A stretch of DNA of 64,000 nt from Rhodoferax sp. (GCF_028689295.1 NZ_JAQTWL010000004.1:1-64000); one strand, 5' to 3'; shown: positions 36,046 to 45,724, numbered from the stretch's first letter. Made by a program: numbers and translations. The notes: generated by a model not told the origin, from the letters alone.

Positions 36046-36993
36046 ATGAATTTATTCACCTCCCTGCGCTACCTGGCCGCCCTGCATCAGCACAAACACT
36101 TTGGCCGTGCCGCCGATGCGTGCTACATCACACAGCCCGCTTTTTCCAACGCGATCCGGGCATTGGAAGAAGAGTTTGGTACTGCCATTGTCAAACGGGG
36201 GCGTGCGTTTGAGAGTTTTACGCCTGAGGGCGAACGGATTTTTGTCAGTGCCCAGCGCATGCTGCACGAGCAGGAACTGCTGCTGCAAGACCTTAAAGGC
36301 AAGTCGGAACAGCCGGTGGGCGCACTCACTTTGGGGGCGGTGCCTTCAGCGATGCCAATTGCTGCGCGCTTTGCCGGTCAATTGCAGGCGCGCTACCCTG
36401 GCTTGTCTTTGACGGTGCGATCCATGAGCTCGCAAGAAATCGAGACTGGTCTGGAAAACCTGACGGTGGATATTGGGCTGGGTTACACCGAACGGCTCAA
36501 GTCACGAGCGGCGAAATTGACTACTCTTGGGCAATACACAGAACGTTATTTCTTCCTGCGGCGAGCCATCAAACCGGCCAGGTCAAGCTTGCGAAGGGTG
36601 AGTCGCCCCATGTCCTGGGAAATGGCATCCAAACTGCCGTTTTGTCTGCTGACCCCGGAAATGCACAACCGCACCATTGTCGATTCGACCTTCAGGCAGT
36701 TGGGCATCCATGTCAAACCCGTGATTGAAACCAACTCCATTTTGACGCTGGGCCTGATCGTTCTGGCGGGAGAAGTGTGCAGCATATTGCCCGGTGCACT
36801 GGTTGCGGTGCTGCGCGGTTATCCGGAGCTGGAGGCGGTGCCATTGGTTACCCCCGAAGTGGTCGTTCCGATCGGATTCATGTGCGCCAGCACTGACCGA
36901 CCCTCCAACGCCATGCGTGTCACCCTGTCGATGGCCAATGAGCCCGCATGGCTGGCGCATATTGCCACGCATACGTACTCGTTTGACCAGTGA
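36046..36993 (+). CDS. fdsR: LysR-family regulator of formate dehydrogenase
   Basis: A 315-residue LysR-type regulator with an N-terminal winged helix (LRYLAALHQHKHFGRAADACYITQPAFSNAIRALEEEFG) and a LysR substrate-binding domain. It lies nine bases after the acoR-like gene and directly upstream of fdsGBA in the same direction, as FdsR does in related Burkholderiales; the name is given by position and family. An inverted repeat, ATTCA-N5-TGAAT, in the fdsG leader fits a LysR box. Confidence 0.82.
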   Translation: MNLFTSLRYLAALHQHKHFGRAADACYITQPAFSNAIRALEEEFGTAIVKRGRAFESFTPEGERIFVSAQRMLHEQELLLQDLKGKSEQPVGALTLGAVPSAMPIAARFAGQLQARYPGLSLTVRSMSSQEIETGLENLTVDIGLGYTERLKSRAAKLTTLGQYTERYFFLRRAIKPARSSLRRVSRPMSWEMASKLPFCLLTPEMHNRTIVDSTFRQLGIHVKPVIETNSILTLGLIVLAGEVCSILPGALVAVLRGYPELEAVPLVTPEVVVPIGFMCASTDRPSNAMRVTLSMANEPAWLAHIATHTYSFDQ

Positions 36994-37039
36994 TTTAATT
37001 GTTGCACTGAAGGAGCCAACTTCACAGTTTTGGCGCAGC

Positions 37040-37057
37040 TATGCATCTTGTTTCATA
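37040..37057. promoter_or_regulatory. candidate regulon operator, fds site
   Basis: TATGCAT-CTTG-TTTCATA, 115 bp before fdsG, has the same TATG-N7-TTTCATA arrangement as the tup, aldehyde dehydrogenase and aor sites. Confidence 0.6.
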
Positions 37058-37058
37058 C

Positions 37059-37073
37059 ATTCATTTTTTGAAT
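37059..37073. promoter_or_regulatory. LysR-type box upstream of fdsG
   Basis: ATTCA-TTTTT-TGAAT is a perfect inverted repeat with T-N11-A form, immediately next to the 37040 dyad. It is the likely FdsR binding site in the 178-bp leader. Confidence 0.5.
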
Positions 37074-37171
37074 CAAACCATGTTCAGAAACAATTTGCCA
37101 AGGGCTTGAGCGCTCCCTGACACTGTCCTCATTCCATCTCAAGTGGGCATCAATATGAGGAAACAACGCGT

Positions 37172-37642
37172 ATGTTGACTGAAACGACTCAGCAAACCAT
37201 CCATCACCTGGTCGCTGCCAAAAAGCATATGCCCGGTGCCTTGCTTCCCATTCTTCACGACATTCAGGAGGCAGTGGGCTTCATCCCGGCGCAAGCCGTG
37301 GCGGACATCGCTCAACAGCTCAATTTGTCGCGCGCCGAGGTGCATGGCGTGGTGACTTTTTACCATTTCTTTCGCCATGAACCAGCAGGCAAACAGGTGG
37401 TGCAGATTTGTCGCGCTGAAGCCTGCCAATCCATGGGGGCTGAAAAACTGTGGACCCATGCGTGCAGTCGCCTGAAAACCCAGGGCGGTACATCGGCAGA
37501 TGGCGCAACCACGCTGGAGCCGGTGTATTGCCTGGGCTTGTGTTCATCGTCGCCTGCCATGGTGGTGGACGACAAGCTGCATGCACGTGTCGATGTCGAC
37601 AAATTTGACCGATTGGTGGCTGCGGCAAGGAGCGAAGCATGA
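37172..37642 (+). CDS. fdsG: NAD-dependent formate dehydrogenase gamma subunit
   Basis: A 156-residue NuoE-like subunit carrying one [2Fe-2S] cluster, ligated by the cysteines in CRAEAC and YCLGLC. It accepts or passes electrons between FdsB and the cofactor chain. The NuoE fold is seen in MPGALLPILHDIQEAVGFIP and LSRAEVHGVVTFYHFF. ATG 37172 is the first gene of fdsGBA-fdhD-fdsD; its stop overlaps the fdsB start by 4 bp. Confidence 0.93.
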   Translation: MLTETTQQTIHHLVAAKKHMPGALLPILHDIQEAVGFIPAQAVADIAQQLNLSRAEVHGVVTFYHFFRHEPAGKQVVQICRAEACQSMGAEKLWTHACSRLKTQGGTSADGATTLEPVYCLGLCSSSPAMVVDDKLHARVDVDKFDRLVAAARSEA

Positions 37643-39195
37643 GCATCAAGATATTTGTGCCGTGCGACTCCGTCGCCTTGGCTCTTGGTGCGAATGAAGT
37701 GGCTGTTGCCCTTGGCCTGCAAGCCCGGCAGCGCGGTTTGGACATTGAACTGGTCCGCAATAGCTCTCGTGGCATGTTCTGGCTGGAACCGCTGGTGGAG
37801 GTGCAGACAAAAACAGGCCGTGTGGCGTATGGCCCAGTGGCCCCAGAGGATGTGACGGGTTTGCTGGACGCACAGTTTCAAATTGGCGCTGACCACCCGT
37901 TGAAGCAAGGCTTGACCGAGGAGTTGGCTTTTTTAAAACAGCAGGAGCGGCTGACTTTTGCCCGCATGGGCGTTACCGACCCGCTGTCGTTGGCTGATTT
38001 TGAAACGCATGAAGGCTTTGCCGGTTTGCGCCAGGCGCTGAGTCTGAGCGCATCTGACGTGGTGCAGCAAGTGCTGGACTCCGGCCTGCGCGGGCGCGGT
38101 GGGGCAGCGTTTCCGGCAGGCATCAAGTGGAAAACCGTGGCCGCTGCCCAGGCGCCTCAAAAGTACATTGTGTGCAACGCCGACGAAGGCGATTCAGGCA
38201 CTTATTCCGACCGCATGACGATGGAAGGCGACCCCTTCATGCTGATCGAGGGCATGACCATCGCAGCCCTTGCCACTGGGGCGACGCAGGGCTATGTTTA
38301 TATTCGTTCCGAATACCCGCACGCCATTGCAACGATGCGCGCAGCGATCATTAAGGCAACTGCGGCGGGCTTCTTGGGCGCCGACATTCTGAAGTCTGGC
38401 AAGACCTTTTTTCTGGAAGTGCGCAAGGCCGCCGGGGCCTATGTGTGTGGCGAAGAAACCGCCATGCTGGAAAGCATCGAGGGCAAACGCGGCGTGGTGC
38501 GCGCCAAACCGCCGATTCCTGCGCTCAAAGGTCTGTTTGGACAACCCACGGTGATCAATAACGTGATCACCTTGGCCTCGGTGCCGATCATCCTGGCGCG
38601 CGGTGCGGACTTTTACAAAAACTACGGTGTGGGGCGTTCCCACGGCACCTTGCCCTTTCAGCTGACTGGCAATGTCAAACACGGTGGCCTGATCGAGCAG
38701 GCGTTCGGCATCACGCTGCGCCAACTGATGTTTGACTTTGGCGGCGGTAGCGCCTCTGGCCACCCGATCAAGGCGGTGCAGGTGGGCGGGCCGCTGGGTG
38801 CCTATGTGCCTGAGCGTTATTGGGATGTGCCGATGGACTACGAGGCCTATGCCGCCGTTGGCATCACGGTCGGGCATGGCGGCATCGTGGTGCATGACGA
38901 CACGGCGGATTTGTCCCGACTGGCGCGTTACGCGATGGAATTCTGCGCCATCGAGTCGTGTGGCAAATGCACACCTTGCCGCATTGGCTCGACCCGCGGT
39001 GTGGAGGTGATCGACCGGCTCAAGCGCGGTGAAAACCCGGCCCAGCAGGAGATGCTCTTGCGTGACCTGTGCGACACCATGCTCCATGGTTCCCTCTGCG
39101 CCATGGGCGGGCTGACCCCGAATCCGGTGTTGTCGGCACTGAATTATTACCCGCAGGATTTCGGTCTGGCTGCGCCAGTTGCCGAGGCCGCTTGA
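37639..39195 (+). CDS. fdsB: NAD-dependent formate dehydrogenase beta subunit
   Basis: A 518-residue NuoF-like diaphorase subunit with FMN, NAD site and one [4Fe-4S] cluster. It shows a thioredoxin-like N-terminal extension, the NADH site GLRGRGGAAFPAG, the FMN site CNADEGDSGTYSDR and AAGAYVCGEETAML, and the cluster motif ESCGKCTPCRIGS plus a distal Cys. It passes electrons from formate to NAD+. Coupled to fdsG by ATGA. Confidence 0.95.
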   Translation: MSIKIFVPCDSVALALGANEVAVALGLQARQRGLDIELVRNSSRGMFWLEPLVEVQTKTGRVAYGPVAPEDVTGLLDAQFQIGADHPLKQGLTEELAFLKQQERLTFARMGVTDPLSLADFETHEGFAGLRQALSLSASDVVQQVLDSGLRGRGGAAFPAGIKWKTVAAAQAPQKYIVCNADEGDSGTYSDRMTMEGDPFMLIEGMTIAALATGATQGYVYIRSEYPHAIATMRAAIIKATAAGFLGADILKSGKTFFLEVRKAAGAYVCGEETAMLESIEGKRGVVRAKPPIPALKGLFGQPTVINNVITLASVPIILARGADFYKNYGVGRSHGTLPFQLTGNVKHGGLIEQAFGITLRQLMFDFGGGSASGHPIKAVQVGGPLGAYVPERYWDVPMDYEAYAAVGITVGHGGIVVHDDTADLSRLARYAMEFCAIESCGKCTPCRIGSTRGVEVIDRLKRGENPAQQEMLLRDLCDTMLHGSLCAMGGLTPNPVLSALNYYPQDFGLAAPVAEAA

Positions 39196-39218
39196 ACACC
39201 TGCCCACTGGAGAACACC

Positions 39219-42095
39219 ATGCTTGAACATCTGAAAGAAACCGACTTCGGTACCCCGCGTCGTGAATCGGCGCAAGAAGTGACCCTGGAAATTGACGGTG
39301 AACGTGTCACTGTTGCGGCGGGCACCTCGCTGATGCGGGCGGCGGTTGATGCCGGTATAAAGGTCCCCAAACTCTGTGCCACCGACAGCCTGGAGCCCTT
39401 TGGTTCGTGTCGGCTGTGTCTGGTTGAAATTGAAGGCCGTCGGGGTTTTCCGGCCTCTTGCACCACGCCCGCAGAAAATGGTATGAAAGTGCGCACCCAA
39501 ACGGCAAAATTGCAGGCGTTGCGCAAGGGCGTGATGGAGTTGTACATCTCCGATCACCCGCTGGATTGCCTGACATGCGCCGCCAGCGGCGACTGTGAGT
39601 TGCAAGACATGGCCAGTGTGACCGGCTTGCGTGAGGTGCGCTACGGGCAGGACGGGGCCAACCACTGCAAAAGCAAAAAAGATGAGTCAAATCCGTACTT
39701 CACCTACGACGCGAGCAAGTGCATTGTGTGCAATCGCTGTGTGCGCGCCTGCGAAGAGGTTCAGGGCACTTTTGCTTTGACGATCAGCGGGCGCGGTTTT
39801 GCGTCACGCGTGTCGCCCGGCCAGGATCAACCCTTCATGGAAAGCGAATGCGTCAGTTGCGGAGCTTGTGTCAAAGCTTGTCCGACCGCCACCTTGCAGG
39901 AAAAATCCGTGATCGAGTTAGGCCAGTCCGAGCACAGCGCCATTACCACCTGCGCTTACTGCGGCGTGGGATGTGGGTTCAAGGCCGAAATGAAGGGCAA
40001 CACCGTGGTGCGCATGGTGCCATGGAAAGATGGCAAAGCCAATGAGGGACATGCCTGCGTTAAAGGCCGGTTTGCCTGGGGCTACGCCCAGCACAAAGAC
40101 CGCATCACCAAACCCATGATTCGCAAGAGCATCACCCACGCCTGGCAGGAAGTCAGTTGGGATGAAGCCATCAATTACGCAGCCAGTGAGTTCAAGCGCA
40201 TTCAGTCCAAAGATGGCCGTGAGGCGGTTGGCGGCATTACCTCGTCACGCTGTACCAATGAAGAGGTCTATCTGGTGCAAAAGCTCATTCGTGCTGCTTT
40301 TGGCAACAACAATGTGGACACCTGTGCGCGCGTTTGTCATTCGCCCACCGGTTATGGCATGGGCGAAACCTTTGGCACTTCGGCGGGAACACAAACCTTC
40401 AAATCTGTTGAGCAGGCCGATGTGGTGTTGGTCATGGGCTCCAATCCCACCGCGGCGCATCCGGTGTTTGCCTCGCGCCTGAAGAAGCGTCTGCGCGAAG
40501 GTGCCAAACTGATTGTGGTGGACCCGCGTGAAATTGAGTTGGTGAGCGCGCCTCACGTTCACGCCGAATACCACCTGGCGCTCAAACCCGGCACCAACGT
40601 GGCCATGATCACTGCCTTGGCACATGTGGTGGTGACTGAGGGGCTAGTGAACGAGGCTTTTGTGGCTGAGCGTTGCGACACCAAGAGCTTCAACGAATGG
40701 CGTGAATTTGTTGCCAAGCCCGGGAATTCTCCTGAAGCCTTCGAGTCGGTGACCGGGGTGCCTGCCGCCGAGGTGCGTGGGGCGGCGCGGTTGTTTGCCA
40801 GTGGCCCCAATTCGGCCATCTATTACGGCCTGGGTGTGACCGAGCATGCTCAGGGTTCCACCACGGTGATCGGTATCTGCAACCTGGCCATGGCCTGCGG
40901 CATGATCGGGCGCGAAGGTGTGGGCGTGAACCCGTTGCGCGGCCAGAACAACGTGCAAGGCAGTTGTGACATGGGCAGCTTCCCGCATGATCTGCCGGGC
41001 TACCGCCACATCAGCAATACGGCGGTGCGTGAGCAGTTCAACGCCGCCTGGGGGGTCATCCTCAACCCGGAACCCGGTCTGCGCATTCCCAACATGTTTG
41101 AGGCCGCACTGGATGGCACGTTCAAGGGCTTGTACTGCGTGGGTGAAGACATTGTGCAGTCTGACCCGAACACCCAGCATGTGGTCTCGGCGCTAGAGAA
41201 AATGGAATGCATCGTGGTGCAGGACATCTTCTTGAACGAGACCGCCAAGTACGCTCACGTGTTGCTGCCCGGTAGCTCTTTTCTGGAAAAGGATGGCACT
41301 TTCACCAATGCCGAACGGCGCATCTCACGCGTGCGCAAGGTCATGCCGCCGCTGTCTGGCGTGGGCGACTGGGAAGCTACCATGAAGCTGTCCAACGCCC
41401 TGGGTTACCCCATGGCTTACACGCACCCCGAGCAAATCATGCAGGAGGTTGCGGCGCTCACCCCATCATTTCACGGTGTGACCTATGAAAAGATTGAGCG
41501 ACTGGGCAGTGTGCAATGGCCATGTAACGAGAGTACGGTGGAAGCTGGTACCTCGCTCATGCACATTGACAAATTTGTGCGCGGCAAGGGCAGGTTCTTC
41601 AACACCCAATATGTCGCGACAGATGAAAAAGTCACGCGAAAATACCCGCTGATTTTGACTACGGGGCGCATCCTGTCGCAATACAACGTGGGCGCGCAAA
41701 CCCGGCGCACCGAAAACAGTCGCTGGCACAGTGAAGACCGGTTGGAAATCCACCCGCACGATGCCGAAGAGCGCGGCATCAAACACGATGACTGGGTTGG
41801 CATTGACAGTCGTGCCGGACAGACGGTGCTGCGCGCCGTGGTCACCGAGCTTATCCAGCCAGGGGTGGTCTATACCACCTTCCACTTTCCAGAGTCTGGG
41901 GCCAATGTGATCACCACCGACAACTCCGACTGGGCAACCAATTGCCCGGAATATAAAGTCACGGCCGTGCAGGTGATGCCAGTGGCACAACCTTCGGAGT
42001 GGCAAAAGTCGTACTCCCGCTTCAACGCCGAGCAACTGGCACTGGCGCAAGCGGTGTTGCCGCTGGAGCCGGTGTTGTCCGGGTCTGGGCGCTGA
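39219..42095 (+). CDS. fdsA: NAD-dependent formate dehydrogenase alpha subunit (Mo/W-bis-MGD)
   Basis: The catalytic 958-residue subunit oxidising formate to CO2. It has an N-terminal NuoG-like part with [2Fe-2S] (KLCATDSLEPFGSCRLC) and His/Cys [4Fe-4S] sites (DHPLDCLTCAASGDCEL), two ferredoxin-type clusters (CIVCNRCVRAC, CVSCGACVKAC) and the molybdopterin domain with cluster CAYCGVGCGF. The metal ligand is Cys, encoded TGT near residue 373 (CARVCHSPTG), with the following His. It is not a selenoprotein. The C-terminal MGD-binding domain is complete. ATG 39219 follows fdsB by 23 bp. Fds enzymes usually hold Mo; the nearby tungstate transporter leaves W possible. Confidence 0.95.
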   Translation: MLEHLKETDFGTPRRESAQEVTLEIDGERVTVAAGTSLMRAAVDAGIKVPKLCATDSLEPFGSCRLCLVEIEGRRGFPASCTTPAENGMKVRTQTAKLQALRKGVMELYISDHPLDCLTCAASGDCELQDMASVTGLREVRYGQDGANHCKSKKDESNPYFTYDASKCIVCNRCVRACEEVQGTFALTISGRGFASRVSPGQDQPFMESECVSCGACVKACPTATLQEKSVIELGQSEHSAITTCAYCGVGCGFKAEMKGNTVVRMVPWKDGKANEGHACVKGRFAWGYAQHKDRITKPMIRKSITHAWQEVSWDEAINYAASEFKRIQSKDGREAVGGITSSRCTNEEVYLVQKLIRAAFGNNNVDTCARVCHSPTGYGMGETFGTSAGTQTFKSVEQADVVLVMGSNPTAAHPVFASRLKKRLREGAKLIVVDPREIELVSAPHVHAEYHLALKPGTNVAMITALAHVVVTEGLVNEAFVAERCDTKSFNEWREFVAKPGNSPEAFESVTGVPAAEVRGAARLFASGPNSAIYYGLGVTEHAQGSTTVIGICNLAMACGMIGREGVGVNPLRGQNNVQGSCDMGSFPHDLPGYRHISNTAVREQFNAAWGVILNPEPGLRIPNMFEAALDGTFKGLYCVGEDIVQSDPNTQHVVSALEKMECIVVQDIFLNETAKYAHVLLPGSSFLEKDGTFTNAERRISRVRKVMPPLSGVGDWEATMKLSNALGYPMAYTHPEQIMQEVAALTPSFHGVTYEKIERLGSVQWPCNESTVEAGTSLMHIDKFVRGKGRFFNTQYVATDEKVTRKYPLILTTGRILSQYNVGAQTRRTENSRWHSEDRLEIHPHDAEERGIKHDDWVGIDSRAGQTVLRAVVTELIQPGVVYTTFHFPESGANVITTDNSDWATNCPEYKVTAVQVMPVAQPSEWQKSYSRFNAEQLALAQAVLPLEPVLSGSGR

Positions 42096-42101
42096 GCGGT
42101 G

Positions 42102-42935
42102 ATGGACATGGCTGTGATGCATCTCCCGGCTGCGCGGGCTTATCGGGCACTGAAGGTCAACAGGGTTCGCGCAGGGCTGCCTTCAGAGGGGCCAGACCGG
42201 GTGGCCGAAGAGGTGCCGGTGGCGCTGGAGTTCAATGGCGTGTCACACGCAGTGATGATGGCCACACCGGCTGATCTGGAGGACTTTGCTTACGGATTTG
42301 CTGTGACAGAGTGCATTGTGGACGCGCCATCGCAAATTCATGACTGTGAATGGACCTTTAACGCCGAGGGTTGTACGGTTCACCTCACCATTGCGGCATC
42401 GTGCTTTGCCCGGTTGAAAGACAAGCGACGCAATTTGACTGGCCGTACCGGTTGCGGTCTGTGCGGCACCGAGAGTCTGGCGCACGCGGTGCGGTCTCTT
42501 GAGCCATTGACGACATCGCAAAGTTTTGATGCAGCGGCGGTGGCCTTGGCAGCGGCGAGCCTGCGCGAACACCAACTGTTGCTGGCCGTGACCGGAGCCA
42601 GCCACGCAGCAGCCTGGTGTACAGCGGACGGCCACATCGAGCTGATCCGCGAAGATGTGGGCCGCCATAACGCCCTCGATAAGCTGGTGGGCGCCTTGCT
42701 GCGCTCCGGCCTGGATGCCAGCAGCGGATTTGTCATGATCACCAGCCGCGCCAGTTACGAGATGGTGCAAAAAACCGCCACAGCGGGCATTGCGTTGCTG
42801 GCCGCCGTGTCTGGTGTGACCGGACTGGCGGTGGACGTGGCGCAGGATGCTGGGCTGACGCTGCTGGGCTTTACCCGTGGCACAGATTTTTCGATCTACA
42901 GCCACCCACAACGACTTTCACTGGATGCCAAATGA
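42102..42935 (+). CDS. fdhD: formate dehydrogenase accessory sulfurtransferase FdhD (FdsC)
   Basis: A 277-residue protein that delivers sulfur to the bis-MGD cofactor and is essential for FDH activity. The CxxC pair is present as TGCGLCGTES (Cys118 and Cys121), with EDVGRHNALDKLVGA and the C-terminal GFTRGTDFSIYSHP motif. ATG 42102 is chosen over the GTG one codon upstream. In the fds operon this gene is called fdsC. Its stop overlaps fdsD by 4 bp. Confidence 0.94.
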   Translation: MDMAVMHLPAARAYRALKVNRVRAGLPSEGPDRVAEEVPVALEFNGVSHAVMMATPADLEDFAYGFAVTECIVDAPSQIHDCEWTFNAEGCTVHLTIAASCFARLKDKRRNLTGRTGCGLCGTESLAHAVRSLEPLTTSQSFDAAAVALAAASLREHQLLLAVTGASHAAAWCTADGHIELIREDVGRHNALDKLVGALLRSGLDASSGFVMITSRASYEMVQKTATAGIALLAAVSGVTGLAVDVAQDAGLTLLGFTRGTDFSIYSHPQRLSLDAK

Positions 42936-43159
42936 CACACGACGACACCCTGATTCGCATGGCCAACCAGATTGGCACCTTTTTTGAAAGCATGCCCGAC
43001 CGCACCGAAGCGCTGTCAGGCATTGCCAAACATATCAAAAACTTTTGGGACCCGCGTATGCGCAAGGTATTTCTGACGCATGTGGATGGCCCGCACCACG
43101 AGGACATTAAGCCCATTGTGCTGGAGTCGGTGGTTGCGCATCGGGCTACGCTGGAGTAG
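42932..43159 (+). CDS. fdsD: formate dehydrogenase delta subunit
   Basis: A 75-residue soluble protein typical of the last gene of fdsGBACD (LIRMANQIGTFFESMPDRTEALSGIAKHIKNFWDPRMRK). It is required for assembly or stability of the FDH complex in relatives. It ends exactly where the convergent azlD gene ends, with no space for a separate terminator. Confidence 0.92.
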   Translation: MTHDDTLIRMANQIGTFFESMPDRTEALSGIAKHIKNFWDPRMRKVFLTHVDGPHHEDIKPIVLESVVAHRATLE

Positions 43160-43486
43160 CTAAACACCAGCATTTCGCATCAGCACATACAGCGCCGTCC
43201 CCGCCAGAATGCTCAGCAGCGGCTGCCGACGCCACCGTTGCAGTGCCACCACCGTGACTACGGCGGCCAGTTCAGCCCATGGGCCGGAAGGGTTGTCTCG
43301 GGCGTTGCCGACCAGTGTGTGCAGCAGCAGCAGCGTCATGATGGCCAGCGGCAAAAAGCGCCCCAGCCGTTGCACCAGCGGGTGGCTTTGCAGAAAACGC
43401 GCGGCCAGAAAGGGCAGGGCGCGCAGCCCGAAGGTGACCAGGGCCATGGCGGCGAGCACGCCGAGCGCGTAGCGGGTGTCGATCAT
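43160..43486 (-). CDS. azlD: AzlD-family branched-chain amino acid export subunit
   Basis: A 108-residue membrane protein with four hydrophobic segments (YALGVLAAMALVTFGLRALPF, FLPLAIMTLLLLHTLVG, AELAAVVTVVALQRW, LLSILAGTALYVLMR). It pairs with AzlC as a two-component exporter. ATG 43486 is preceded by AGGAGG and overlaps the azlC stop (ATGA). Confidence 0.9.
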   Translation of the reverse strand: MIDTRYALGVLAAMALVTFGLRALPFLAARFLQSHPLVQRLGRFLPLAIMTLLLLHTLVGNARDNPSGPWAELAAVVTVVALQRWRRQPLLSILAGTALYVLMRNAGV

Positions 43487-44199
43487 GAGGCCTCCTTTTT
43501 CTCTGTGGCGGCAGGCCAGAACAGCCCGGCCAGCACGCTCAAGGCGATGGCGATCAGCAAGGCCTGTTGCGGCATGACAGCCCAGGCGACGGCGTAGCTG
43601 GCCAGCGCCACCCACAGCGGCGCTGCCGAGTCGGCGCTACGCCATTGCTCCACTGCCAGCACGGCGAACAGCGCGGCCAGCGCAAAGTCCAGCCCCGCCA
43701 GGCCAATCTGCGCTTGCGCACCGATCACCGCGCCCAACAGCGTGCCCAGCACCCACCAGCCCTGGTTGAGCAGCGCCACCGTGACCATCTGCCGCGTGCT
43801 GGTGCCGGCGGGCAGCGTGGTCAGCACCGAATAGGTTTCATCGGTCAGGGCAAACACCAGATACCAGCGCGCCCAAGGTTTTGCGGGCAGCTTGTCGAGC
43901 AGCGACAGGCCATAAAACACATGGCGCAAATTCACCACCAGCGTGGCCAGGGCGATGGTGGCCAGCGGCAGGCCCGCCGCCAGCATCGGCACCATCATGA
44001 ACTGCGAGGCACCGGCAAACACCAGGATGCTGGCCGTGAGCGCCAGCCACCAGGGTGCGCCCGCCTGCACAAACAAAAAGCCGAACACCATGCCCAGCGG
44101 CACATAGCCCATGGCTACCGGCACCGAGAGCGAGAGCACGGAAATGTGTGGCGCGGGCGGATTTTGCGAGGCTTGTGCGGGTTCGGGGCAGGCGGGCAT
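43483..44199 (-). CDS. azlC: AzlC-family branched-chain amino acid permease
   Basis: A 238-residue membrane protein with about seven hydrophobic segments; AzlC signatures PLGMVFGFLF, GASQFMMVPMLAAG and ALATLVVNLRHVFYGLSL are present. It exports branched-chain amino acids or analogues with AzlD. Translation is coupled to azlD. The 175 bp upstream, shared with the divergent elbB, holds no further gene. Confidence 0.9.
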   Translation of the reverse strand: MPACPEPAQASQNPPAPHISVLSLSVPVAMGYVPLGMVFGFLFVQAGAPWWLALTASILVFAGASQFMMVPMLAAGLPLATIALATLVVNLRHVFYGLSLLDKLPAKPWARWYLVFALTDETYSVLTTLPAGTSTRQMVTVALLNQGWWVLGTLLGAVIGAQAQIGLAGLDFALAALFAVLAVEQWRSADSAAPLWVALASYAVAWAVMPQQALLIAIALSVLAGLFWPAATEKKEAS

Positions 44200-44374
44200 G
44201 AAGAGGCAGACAAGGTGAAAAAGGGGTGATCAGGGTGCGTCAAGATGTGACAAGGCACGCGATGTCGCAGGCGCTGATTGTGCCAGCCAGCGCCTTGTGA
44301 TAACGCCCGTCCATGGCCACTTGTATTGTGCGGGCCGGGCGCGGGATAATTCCGCAACATTACCGGAGACCTTC

Positions 44375-45067
44375 ATGACACCTGCCCAAAAATCCCCCAA
44401 AGTCGCCGTGCTGCTGTCTGGCTGCGGCCACCTCGATGGCGCCGAAGTGCGCGAATCGGTGCTGGCCCTGCTGGCGCTCGACCAGCACGGCGCCACGGTG
44501 CAGTGCATCGCGCCCAATGCGCCGCAGTTTCATGTGGTCAACCACGTCACCGGCGAGCCGGTGCCGGGCGCCGCGCGCAACATTCTGGAGGAATCCAGCC
44601 GCATTGCCCGCGTCGGCCAGTGCCTGGACCTGGCGCAGGCCAGGGTGGCCGACTACGACGCGCTGGTGATGCCGGGCGGCTACGGTGTGGCCAAGAACCA
44701 TTGTTCGTTTGCCTTCAAAGGCGCCGACGCGGAGGTGCGGCCGGATGTGGCGGCGTTCGTGCGCGGCTTTTTCGACGCCAAAAAACCGGTGGGGGCGATT
44801 TGCATTGCCCCGGCGCTGGTGGCGCTGGCGCTGCACCAAGCGCATGACAGCGCCACGCTCACGCTGGGCAACGACGCCGGTTGCGCTGCTGCCTTGAGCC
44901 AACTCGGCCAAATCAGTCAGGACACGCCCAATGCCACGCACATCGTGATCGACGAGGCGCACAAGCTCGTCACCACGCCGGCCTATATGTTCGATGAAGC
45001 GCGTTTGAGCGATGTGTGGACGGGCATCGAGCGCTGTGTGGCCGAAGTGCTCAGGCGCGTGTCATGA
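44375..45067 (+). CDS. elbB: isoprenoid biosynthesis glyoxalase ElbB
   Basis: A 230-residue class-I glutamine-amidotransferase-like protein with glyoxalase activity in E. coli. It shows VLLSGCGHLDGAEVRESVLALLALDQ, the nucleophile-elbow region PVGAICIAPALVA with Cys, and MFDEARLSDVWTGIERCV near the C-terminus. ATG 44375 is preceded by GGAGA; the frame upstream is unconserved. Its stop overlaps the next start (ATGA). Confidence 0.93.
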   Translation: MTPAQKSPKVAVLLSGCGHLDGAEVRESVLALLALDQHGATVQCIAPNAPQFHVVNHVTGEPVPGAARNILEESSRIARVGQCLDLAQARVADYDALVMPGGYGVAKNHCSFAFKGADAEVRPDVAAFVRGFFDAKKPVGAICIAPALVALALHQAHDSATLTLGNDAGCAAALSQLGQISQDTPNATHIVIDEAHKLVTTPAYMFDEARLSDVWTGIERCVAEVLRRVS

Positions 45068-45645
45068 AGGCCGTTTGTGTTTATTGCGGCTCCAGCCCCG
45101 GCCGGCTCGATGCCTATGCCGATGCCGCGCGCGCGCTGGGCCAGGCGCTGGTGGCCCGCGACCTGGGGCTGGTGTATGGCGGTGCCAGCATCGGGCTCAT
45201 GGGGCTGGTCGCCGACACCGTGCTGCAACTCGGTGGGCGCGCCGTGGGCGTGATCCCGCAAGCCCTGGCGCGCAAGGAAGTGGTGCACAGGCACTTGACC
45301 GAACTGCACGTGACGCAATCCATGCACGAGCGCAAAACCATGATGGCCGAACTCTCGGACGGCTTCATTGCCATGCCGGGCGGCATCGGCACGTTTGAGG
45401 AAATTTTCGAAATCTGGACCTGGTCCCAGCTTGGCATCCATACCAAGCCCTGCGGCTTGCTCAACGTGGCGGGTTATTTTGATGCGCTGACCACCTTTCT
45501 GGATCACGCGACCGCAGAAGAGTTTCTCAAGCCGCCGCACCGTGCCCTGTTGATTGTCGAGCAGCAGCCCCAGGCGCTGCTGGATCGATTTGCCGGCTAC
45601 CAGCCACCGAGCATCAGGAAGTGGCTGGATCCGGATGAATCCTGA
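45064..45645 (+). CDS. LOG-family nucleotide 5'-monophosphate phosphoribohydrolase (TIGR00730)
   Basis: A 193-residue Rossmann-fold protein with the LOG motif PGGIGTFEEIFEIWTW and the GGASIGLMG loop. Relatives release cytokinin bases or hydrolyse purine nucleoside monophosphates. It is coupled to elbB. It is followed by 79 bp without a gene and then the convergent modC. Confidence 0.9.
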   Translation: MKAVCVYCGSSPGRLDAYADAARALGQALVARDLGLVYGGASIGLMGLVADTVLQLGGRAVGVIPQALARKEVVHRHLTELHVTQSMHERKTMMAELSDGFIAMPGGIGTFEEIFEIWTWSQLGIHTKPCGLLNVAGYFDALTTFLDHATAEEFLKPPHRALLIVEQQPQALLDRFAGYQPPSIRKWLDPDES

Positions 45646-45724
45646 GGCGACCTGAATACAAGAAAGAAATGAGTCTGTCGCTATTATGGGCATTTATGAC
45701 CAGCAACTGACTTTGCAGCTGTTC

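Noticed and set aside
40321..40341. Selenocysteine at the FdsA metal site
   Set aside because: The ligand codon is TGT (Cys), not TGA, and the frame is uninterrupted.
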